Below, piece after piece: positions 29,451 through 34,905 of a stretch of 34,905 bases of DNA. A model generated the notes under the pieces. The model saw only the letters and a program-made list of their open reading frames with translations, was not told the origin of the DNA and ran no database searches. Every line of letters begins with the position of its first letter. Within the stretch, counting starts at the first letter, position 1. The stretch lies in contig JAEWRC010000230.1 in NCBI GenBank assembly GCA_023460175.1, positions 1 through 34,905 on the forward strand. Reading direction: 5' to 3'. A program made the translations under genes and the position numbers. Source of the DNA: Actinomycetes bacterium (GTDB lineage Bacteria; Actinomycetota; Actinomycetes; Mycobacteriales; Mycobacteriaceae).

Positions 29451-31289
29451 GTGAGCGCACCCACCACGCGACCACCCGCATCGGTGACCGCACCCAAGCC
29501 CGCGAACGACAACCCCGCCGGGCCGGGCCAGCGGGTCCCACCCCAGCAGCTGACCGGCGCGCAGTCGGTGGTGCGGTCGCTGGAGGAGATGGGCGTCGAC
29601 ACCATCTTCGGCATCCCGGGCGGCGCGGTGCTGCCGGTCTACGACCCGCTCTTCGATTCCCAGAAGCTGCGCCACGTGCTGGTGCGCCACGAGCAGGGCG
29701 CCGGCCACGCGGCCAGCGGCTACGCGCATGCCACCGGCAAGGTCGGCGTCATGATGGCGACCTCCGGGCCCGGCGCCACCAACCTGGTCACGCCGCTGGC
29801 GGATGCGCAGATGGACTCCATCCCGGTGGTGGCCATCACCGGTCAGGTCGGTCGCGGCCTGATCGGCACCGACGCCTTCCAAGAGGCCGACATCTCCGGC
29901 ATCACCATGCCGATCACCAAGCACAACTTCCTGGTGCGCAGCGGCGACGACATCCCCCGGGTGATCGCCGAGGCGTTCCACATCGCGAAATCGGGACGTC
30001 CCGGCGCGGTGCTGGTGGACATCCCGAAGGACGTCCTGCAGGGGCAGTGCACCTTCAGTTGGCCGCCGGAGACCGACCTGCCCGGCTACAAGCCGAACAC
30101 CAAGCCGCACAACCGGCAGATCCGGGAGGCCGCCAAGCTGATCGCCGCGGCCCGTAAGCCCGTGCTGTACGTGGGCGGCGGGATCATCCGCGGTGAGGCC
30201 AGCGCCGAACTGCTGGAACTGGCCGAGCTGACCGGTATCCCGGTGGTGACCACGCTGATGGCCCGCGGCGCGTTCCCCGACAGCCATCCGCAGCATCTGG
30301 GCATGCCCGGGATGCACGGCACGGTGGCCGCGGTGGCCGGCCTGCAGCGCAGCGACCTGCTGATCGCGCTGGGCACCCGGTTCGACGACCGGGTCACCGG
30401 TCAGCTGCACTCGTTTGCGCCGGAAGCCAAGGTGATTCACGCCGACATCGACCCGGCCGAGATCGGCAAGAACCGCCACGCCGATGTGCCGATCGTGGGC
30501 GACGCCAAGGCCGTCATCACCGATCTGATCGCGGCGCTGCGTCGAGACGAGGTGCCCGGCAACATCAAGATGGACCAGTGGTGGGAGTACCTGGCCGGGG
30601 TCCGGTCGACCTACCCGCTGAGCTACGGCCCGCAGAGCGACGGCAGCCTGAGCCCGGAGTACGTCATCGAGAAACTCGGCGAGATCGCCGGCTCGGATGC
30701 GGTGTACGTCGCCGGGGTCGGCCAGCACCAGATGTGGGCCGCGCAGTTCATCAAGTACGAAAAGCCGCGCACCTGGCTGAATTCCGGCGGCCTGGGCACC
30801 ATGGGCTTCGCCATCCCCGCGGCCATGGGCGCCAAGATGGCCCGGCCCGAGGCCGAGGTCTGGGCCATCGACGGCGACGGCTGCTTCCAGATGACCAACC
30901 AGGAACTGGCGACGTGCGCCATCGAGGGTGCGCCCATCAAGGTCGCGCTGATCAACAACGGCAACCTGGGCATGGTGCGGCAGTGGCAGACGCTGTTCTA
31001 CGGCGAGCGCTACAGCCAGACCGACCTGGCCACGCACAGCCAGCGGATCCCGGACTTCGTCAAGCTGGCCGAGGCGCTGGGCTGCGTCGGATTGCGTTGT
31101 GAGCGAGCCGAAGACGTCGAGGACGTCATCAACCAAGCCCGCGCCATCAACGACCGGCCCGTCGTGATCGACTTCATCGTGGGCGCCGACGCGCAGGTGT
31201 GGCCCATGGTCGCGGCCGGCACCGGCAACGACGAGATCATGGCCGCCCGCGACATCCGCCCGCTGTTCGACAACGAGGACCAGGTCTGA
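29451..31289 (+). CDS. ilvB: Acetolactate synthase large subunit
   Basis: ThDP- and FAD-dependent enzyme making acetolactate or acetohydroxybutyrate, the first common step of Val, Leu and Ile synthesis. Seen: 612 aa; a variable Pro-rich N-terminus (about 40 residues), IFGIPGGAVLPVYD, the ThDP-activating glutamate E81 in RHEQGAGHAASGYA, FAD region with TRFDDRVTG, and the ThDP/Mg motif beginning GDGCFQM near residue 475 and ending NN. Start GTG 29451 has AAGGA (29440-29444) 6 nt upstream; an in-frame TTG at 29394 lies against the attenuator and is rejected. Homologue of Rv3003c (ilvB1, 618 aa). Overlaps ilvN by one base (TGATG). Confidence 0.96.
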   Translation: MSAPTTRPPASVTAPKPANDNPAGPGQRVPPQQLTGAQSVVRSLEEMGVDTIFGIPGGAVLPVYDPLFDSQKLRHVLVRHEQGAGHAASGYAHATGKVGVMMATSGPGATNLVTPLADAQMDSIPVVAITGQVGRGLIGTDAFQEADISGITMPITKHNFLVRSGDDIPRVIAEAFHIAKSGRPGAVLVDIPKDVLQGQCTFSWPPETDLPGYKPNTKPHNRQIREAAKLIAAARKPVLYVGGGIIRGEASAELLELAELTGIPVVTTLMARGAFPDSHPQHLGMPGMHGTVAAVAGLQRSDLLIALGTRFDDRVTGQLHSFAPEAKVIHADIDPAEIGKNRHADVPIVGDAKAVITDLIAALRRDEVPGNIKMDQWWEYLAGVRSTYPLSYGPQSDGSLSPEYVIEKLGEIAGSDAVYVAGVGQHQMWAAQFIKYEKPRTWLNSGGLGTMGFAIPAAMGAKMARPEAEVWAIDGDGCFQMTNQELATCAIEGAPIKVALINNGNLGMVRQWQTLFYGERYSQTDLATHSQRIPDFVKLAEALGCVGLRCERAEDVEDVINQARAINDRPVVIDFIVGADAQVWPMVAAGTGNDEIMAARDIRPLFDNEDQV

Positions 31290-31804
31290 TGAGCTCAACT
31301 GGAGTGTCCACGCACACGCTGTCGGTGCTCGTCGAGGACAAGCCGGGCGTGCTGGCCCGGGTGTCGTCGCTGTTCTCCCGGCGCGGGTTCAACATCAAGT
31401 CGCTGGCGGTCGGCCCGACCGAGCAGAAGAACATGTCGCGGATGACCATCGTGGTCTCGGTCGAGGACTTCCCGCTCGAACAGATCACCAAGCAGCTCAA
31501 CAAGCTGATCAACGTCATCAAGATCGTCGAGCAGGACGAGGAGCAGTCCGTCTCGCGGGAGCTGGCGTTGATCAAGGTGCGTGCCGACGCCGGCACCCGC
31601 AGCCAGGTGATCGAGGCCGTCAACCTGTTCCGGGCCAAGGTCGTTGACGTCTCCACGGAATCGCTGACCATCGAGGCCACCGGTACCCAGGAGAAGATCG
31701 GCGCGCTGCTGCGCGTGCTCGAGCCGTACGGTATCCGTGAGATCGTGCAGTCCGGCGTCGTGTCGCTGGCTCGCGGCCCGCGCGGTATCGGCTCGACGAA
31801 ATAG
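31289..31804 (+). CDS. ilvN: Acetolactate synthase small (regulatory) subunit
   Basis: Regulatory subunit that binds valine and raises the activity of IlvB. Seen: 171 aa; an N-terminal ACT domain (THTLSVLVEDKPGVLARVSSLF, then RRGFNIKSLAVG) and a C-terminal domain (ELALIKVRADAGTRSQV; the end EPYGIREIVQSGVVSLARG). Length fits the family (M. tuberculosis IlvN, 168 aa). The ATG overlaps the ilvB stop, ensuring matched synthesis of the two subunits. ilvC follows after a 37-bp, unusually A-rich gap. Confidence 0.96.
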   Translation: MSSTGVSTHTLSVLVEDKPGVLARVSSLFSRRGFNIKSLAVGPTEQKNMSRMTIVVSVEDFPLEQITKQLNKLINVIKIVEQDEEQSVSRELALIKVRADAGTRSQVIEAVNLFRAKVVDVSTESLTIEATGTQEKIGALLRVLEPYGIREIVQSGVVSLARGPRGIGSTK

Positions 31805-31841
31805 CACTTCCGTACACCAAAGAATAGATAGGAAAAAGCAG

Positions 31842-32867
31842 TTGGCAGCACAAACAAGCGTTGAGATGTTCTACGACGACGACGCGGATCTGTCGATCAT
31901 CCAGGGCCGCAAGGTCGGCGTCATCGGCTACGGCAGCCAGGGCCACGCCCATTCGCTGTCGCTGCGGGACTCGGGCGTGCAGGTGAAGGTCGGCCTCAAG
32001 GAGGGCTCGAAGTCCCGGGAGAAGGTGACCGAGCAGGGCCTCGAGGTCGACACCCCGGCCGAGGTGGCCAAGTGGGCCGACGTGATCATGCTGCTGGCGC
32101 CGGATACCGCGCAGGCCGAGATCTTCAAGAACGACATCGAGCCCAACCTGGAGGACGGCAACGCGCTGCTCTTCGGCCACGGCCTCAACATCCACTTCGG
32201 CCTGATCAAGCCGCCGGCCAACGTCACCATCGGCATGGTCGCCCCCAAGGGCCCCGGCCACCTGGTGCGTCGTCAGTTCGTCGACGGCAAGGGTGTGCCC
32301 GCGCTGATCGCCGTGCACCAGGACCCCAAGGGTGAGGGGCAGGCGCTGATGCTGTCCTACGCCAAGGGCATCGGTGGCACCCGCGCCGGCGTCATCAAGA
32401 CCGACTTCAAGGAAGAGACCGAGACCGACCTGTTCGGCGAGCAGGCCGTGCTGTGCGGCGGCACCGAGGAACTGGTCAAGGCCGGCTTCGACATCATGGT
32501 CGAGGCGGGCTACGCGCCGGAGATGGCGTACTTCGAGGTCCTGCACGAGCTCAAGCTGATCGTCGACCTGATGTACGAGGGCGGCATCGCCCGGATGAAC
32601 TACTCGATCTCCGACACCGCGGAGTTCGGTGGCTACCTGTCCGGCCCGCGTGTCATCGACGAGGGCACCAAGGACCGGATGCGCGCCATTCTCAAGGACA
32701 TTCAGGACGGCACCTTCGTCAAGCGCCTGGTGGCCAACGTCGAGGGTGGCAACAAGGAACTCGAGGCCCTGCGCAAGGAGAACGCCGAGCATCCCGTGGA
32801 GGTCACCGGCAAGAAGCTGCGCGACCTGATGAGCTGGGTGGATCGGCCGATCACCGAAACCGCCTGA
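31842..32867 (+). CDS. ilvC: Ketol-acid reductoisomerase
   Basis: NADPH- and Mg-dependent enzyme converting acetolactate to dihydroxyisovalerate, step two of the pathway. Seen: 341 aa, class I size; VGVIGYGSQGHAHSLSLRDSG (nucleotide binding), MVAPKGPGH, ETETDLFGEQ with metal-binding acids, and ELKLIVDLMYEGG. The start is TTG at 31842, giving MAAQTSVEMFYDDDADLS, with AGGA (31830-31833) 8 nt upstream; relatives begin close to MFYD. The first in-frame ATG (31866) lies at MFYD itself and has no ribosome site. The gene ends 10 bp before an 18-bp hairpin terminator. Confidence 0.95.
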   Translation: MAAQTSVEMFYDDDADLSIIQGRKVGVIGYGSQGHAHSLSLRDSGVQVKVGLKEGSKSREKVTEQGLEVDTPAEVAKWADVIMLLAPDTAQAEIFKNDIEPNLEDGNALLFGHGLNIHFGLIKPPANVTIGMVAPKGPGHLVRRQFVDGKGVPALIAVHQDPKGEGQALMLSYAKGIGGTRAGVIKTDFKEETETDLFGEQAVLCGGTEELVKAGFDIMVEAGYAPEMAYFEVLHELKLIVDLMYEGGIARMNYSISDTAEFGGYLSGPRVIDEGTKDRMRAILKDIQDGTFVKRLVANVEGGNKELEALRKENAEHPVEVTGKKLRDLMSWVDRPITETA

Positions 32868-32877
32868 CACACCTGAC

Positions 32878-32920
32878 TTCGGCGTGATCTCCCACACTCA
32901 GCGTGGGAGATCACGCCGAA
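32878..32920. terminator. Perfect 18-bp hairpin between ilvC and the convergent FAD oxidoreductase
   Basis: The 18-base arm at 32878-32895 is the exact reverse complement of 32903-32920, with loop ACTCAGC. It can stop transcripts from both sides. No U-tract follows on the plus strand. The right arm contains the stop codon and last three codons of the convergent gene. The length is well above a usual terminator stem, so a dispersed palindromic repeat is also possible. Confidence 0.75.
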
Positions 32921-34344
32921 CTCGTGAGGGACGGTAGGTCCAGGCCGAACTCGCGGCGCAGCACCGTGCGGGCCGCGTAGTAGCCCGCCATCCCGTGCAC
33001 GCCGCTGCCGGGCGGGACGGCCGAGGAACACAGGTACGCCTGGGGAATCGGCGTCGACCAGGGGTTCCAGCGCAACGCCGGGCCCGTGGCCACGCTGAAC
33101 AGGTTGGCCCCGCCCACCCCGATGTCGCCGCCGATCAGGTTGGCGTTGTGCTGCGACAGGCGCGCGGCGGGCACGCTGCGCACCCCGACCACCAGGTCCC
33201 GGAAGCCGGGCGCGAAGCGCTCGAAGATCGCCGTCACGGTCTCGGCCTGATCGACCGGCGAACCGGCGGGCACGTGGACATAGGTCCACAGCGGGCGGCG
33301 GCCCTGCGCGTCGATGCGGCCCGGGTCCGCCAGATGCGGCAGCGCGGCCAGGATCATCGGCCAGTCGGCGTGCCGGCCCTCGGCGACGTCGCGCTCGGCG
33401 CGCGCCATCGTCGCCCGCTCGCCACCCATGTGCAACGTCGGCGCGTCGGCCAAACGTGGATCACGCCAACCGATCTCGCCGCTGAGCACGAAATCGACCT
33501 TGGCCACGCCCGGCCCGTACCGGTAGCGGCGCAGCGTGCGGGCGTACCGGGCGGGCATCCGGTCGCCGTAGATGTCCAGCAGCGCGGTGGGCGCGGTGTC
33601 GTAGATCACCACCCCGGGCGGCGGGGCGGTGACCTCCTCGCCGAGCACCAGTTCGCCGCCGTGCGCGCGCAGATCGGCCAGCAGCGCATCGGGGATGGCC
33701 TGCGAGCCGCCGACCGGGATCGGCCAGCCCACCGCGTGGGCCAGGCTGGCCAGCATCAGGCCCGCACCCGCCGAGACCAACGACGGCATCCTCGAGATGG
33801 CGTGTGCCGCAACACCGCTGAACAATGCGCGGGCGTCCTCGCCGGCCAGCGTGTTCCAGGCCGGGCTGCCCTGGGCCAGCAGTCGCGGTGCCATCTTCAG
33901 CGCCGCGGTGATGCTCGGCGGGATCGACCGCTTGTCGCCGAGCACGAGCCCCACCACGTCCGGGGAATCCTCGACCAGCGGTCCCAGCAGCCGCCGCCAC
34001 GAGGCGCCGTCGTCGAGTTCGGAGCAGGTGCGCTCGAGGTCGCGATAGCCGACGGCGGCCGGGCGGCCCGGCATCGGGTTGGCGTAGGAAACCTCGGGGG
34101 TGACCAACGACACCCCCCGACTCGGCAGGTCGTATTCGGCGAAGAACGGCGAGGCCAGCGCCAGCGGGTGCACCGCCGAGCAGATGTCGTGCGAGACCCC
34201 GGGAAACTCCGGGTCGGCCAGGGTGCGGGCGCCGCCGCCGGGGGTCGGCTGGGCCTCCAGGACGCGCACCGACAGCCCGGCTCTCGCGCAGATCACCGCC
34301 GCGGTGAGCCCGTTGGGACCGCTTCCGACGACCGTGATGTCCAT
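32911..34344 (-). CDS. FAD-dependent oxidoreductase, phytoene desaturase-like (Rv2997-like)
   Basis: Flavin amine-oxidase/CrtI-type NAD(P)/FAD-binding protein. Seen: 477 aa; N-terminal Rossmann motif VVGSGPNGLTAAVICARAG, strand 2 VRVLEAQPTPGGGARTL with the FAD-ribose Glu, and the C-terminal FAD region (PGSGVHGMAGYYAA). Homologue of Rv2997, which lies beside serA in M. tuberculosis. An open frame extends to 34722, but the ATG at 34344 directly precedes the Rossmann motif and has AGGAG 6-7 nt upstream. The last three codons are encoded in the arm of the 18-bp hairpin. Substrate unknown; a role in carotenoid or lipid modification would be a guess. Confidence 0.85.
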   Translation of the reverse strand: MDITVVGSGPNGLTAAVICARAGLSVRVLEAQPTPGGGARTLADPEFPGVSHDICSAVHPLALASPFFAEYDLPSRGVSLVTPEVSYANPMPGRPAAVGYRDLERTCSELDDGASWRRLLGPLVEDSPDVVGLVLGDKRSIPPSITAALKMAPRLLAQGSPAWNTLAGEDARALFSGVAAHAISRMPSLVSAGAGLMLASLAHAVGWPIPVGGSQAIPDALLADLRAHGGELVLGEEVTAPPPGVVIYDTAPTALLDIYGDRMPARYARTLRRYRYGPGVAKVDFVLSGEIGWRDPRLADAPTLHMGGERATMARAERDVAEGRHADWPMILAALPHLADPGRIDAQGRRPLWTYVHVPAGSPVDQAETVTAIFERFAPGFRDLVVGVRSVPAARLSQHNANLIGGDIGVGGANLFSVATGPALRWNPWSTPIPQAYLCSSAVPPGSGVHGMAGYYAARTVLRREFGLDLPSLTSSA

Positions 34345-34395
34345 ATCGACTCCTGGCTGGGCGCTCCTGCCCTCGCCTTCGAAATTACCGCCCAT

Positions 34396-34401
34396 TAGGC
34401 T
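34396..34401 (+). promoter_or_regulatory. Candidate -10 box for serA
   Basis: TAGGCT (TANNNT) ends 6 nt before the GTG at 34408, the ideal spacing for a leaderless transcript. The same hexamer precedes gatC. Inferred. Confidence 0.45.
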
Positions 34402-34407
34402 GTCCGG

Positions 34408-34905
34408 GTGAGTTTGCCCGTAGTACTGATCGCCGACAAGCTGGCCGCATCCACCGTGGAAGCCCTGGGAGACCAGGTCGAAATCCGGTGGGTGGATGGT
34501 CCGGACCGTGAGAAGCTGCTGGCCGCCGTGCCGGAGGCCGACGCCCTGCTGGTGCGTTCGGCGACCACGGTGGACGAGGAGGTGCTGGCCGCCGCGCCCC
34601 GACTCAAGATCGTCGCCCGCGCCGGCGTCGGGCTCGACAACGTCGACGTCGACGCCGCCACGGCGCGCGGCGTGCTGGTGGTCAACGCCCCGACGTCCAA
34701 CATCCACAGCGCCGCCGAGCACGCGCTGGCGCTGATGCTGTCCGCCGCGCGGCAGATCCCGGCCGCCGACGCGACGCTGCGGGAACGCACCTGGAAGCGC
34801 TCGTCGTTCTCCGGCACGGAGATCTTCGGCAAGACCGTCGGCGTGGTGGGCCTGGGTCGCATCGGTCAGCTGGTGGCCCAGCGCCTGGCGGCGTTCGGCA
34901 CCGAG
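34408..34905 (+). CDS. serA: D-3-phosphoglycerate dehydrogenase, 3' partial
   Basis: First enzyme of serine synthesis, oxidising 3-phosphoglycerate with NAD. Seen: the first 166 codons, running off the right edge. The N-terminus SLPVVLIADKLAAST, ALLVRSATTVDEE, the substrate segment ARAGVGLDNVDVDAA, and the nucleotide motif VGLGRIGQLVAQRL are all as in M. tuberculosis SerA1 (Rv2996c, 528 aa). GTG at 34408 matches that protein's start and lies 6 nt after TAGGCT. It is divergent from the FAD oxidoreductase. The regulatory intervening and ACT domains lie beyond the window. Confidence 0.95.
   Translation, partial: MSLPVVLIADKLAASTVEALGDQVEIRWVDGPDREKLLAAVPEADALLVRSATTVDEEVLAAAPRLKIVARAGVGLDNVDVDAATARGVLVVNAPTSNIHSAAEHALALMLSAARQIPAADATLRERTWKRSSFSGTEIFGKTVGVVGLGRIGQLVAQRLAAFGTE

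Noticed and set aside
1..34905. tRNA genes, insertion sequences and CRISPR arrays.
   Set aside because: No cloverleaf-like sequence, transposase, terminal repeats or regularly spaced repeats were recognised by eye; nearly all of the sequence is accounted for by genes.

Overview
The window is very GC-rich actinobacterial DNA, almost certainly from a non-tuberculous Mycobacterium, probably a fast grower (Mycolicibacterium type). The backbone follows the order I know from M. tuberculosis Rv3026c to Rv2996c: acyltransferase, iscS, mnmA, lpqA, MetE-like protein, ligA, ACT protein, gatC, gatA, pfkA, gatB, lppZ, doxX, cfp6, ilvB1, ilvN, ilvC, FAD oxidoreductase, serA. All identifications come from reading the sequence and from knowledge of the families; nothing was searched.

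Region by region. 1-3115: a lysophospholipid acyltransferase (open at the left edge) and the sulfur-relay pair iscS-mnmA. 3099-7127: a sugar-alcohol cassette made of a zinc dehydrogenase divergent from a one-chain mannitol PTS permease (IICBA) and a DeoR-type regulator, with a repeat-rich control region between the divergent genes. 7134-8816: the lipoprotein lpqA and a MetE-like protein, divergent with only 36 bp between start codons. 8824-10524: an SRPBCC/ArsR pair with a clear operator, a Rid-family protein lacking the usual arginine, and a YjbR-like protein. 10577-13531: ligA followed by a mycofactocin-type SDR. 13754-20338: a seven-gene MoxR/DUF58/VWA/TPR membrane operon of Bat type. 20358-23892: ACT protein, gatC, gatA, pfkA. 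23893-25147: an NAD(P)-binding oxidoreductase and a divergent MarR regulator sharing a strong palindromic operator. 25165-29165: gatB, lppZ, doxX, cfp6. 29217-32920: the ilvBNC operon, preceded by a leader peptide and attenuator and closed by a perfect 18-bp hairpin. 32911-34905: an FAD-dependent oxidoreductase and the first 166 codons of serA.

How the genes work together. IscS and MnmA make 2-thiouridine in tRNA. GatCAB amidates misacylated tRNA. IlvBNC makes branched-chain amino acids, and its attenuator reads Ile/Leu/Val supply through the peptide MTTREILVVVSRRVGAA. The PTS permease, dehydrogenase and DeoR regulator look like a self-contained unit for a hexitol. The lineage-variable blocks (PTS cassette, ArsR and MarR pairs, MoxR operon) sit between conserved genes.

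The most interesting items are the MoxR operon, whose two VWA-like proteins have lost most of the metal-site motif; the mannitol cassette with a zinc dehydrogenase where MtlD would be expected; the leaderless ilv attenuator; and the many start codons placed 6 to 9 nt after a TANNNT -10 box, which predicts many leaderless transcripts. I saw no tRNA, rRNA, insertion sequence or CRISPR array. No gene-free stretch exceeds 300 bases; the longest (29166-29450) holds the ilv promoter, leader peptide and attenuator.
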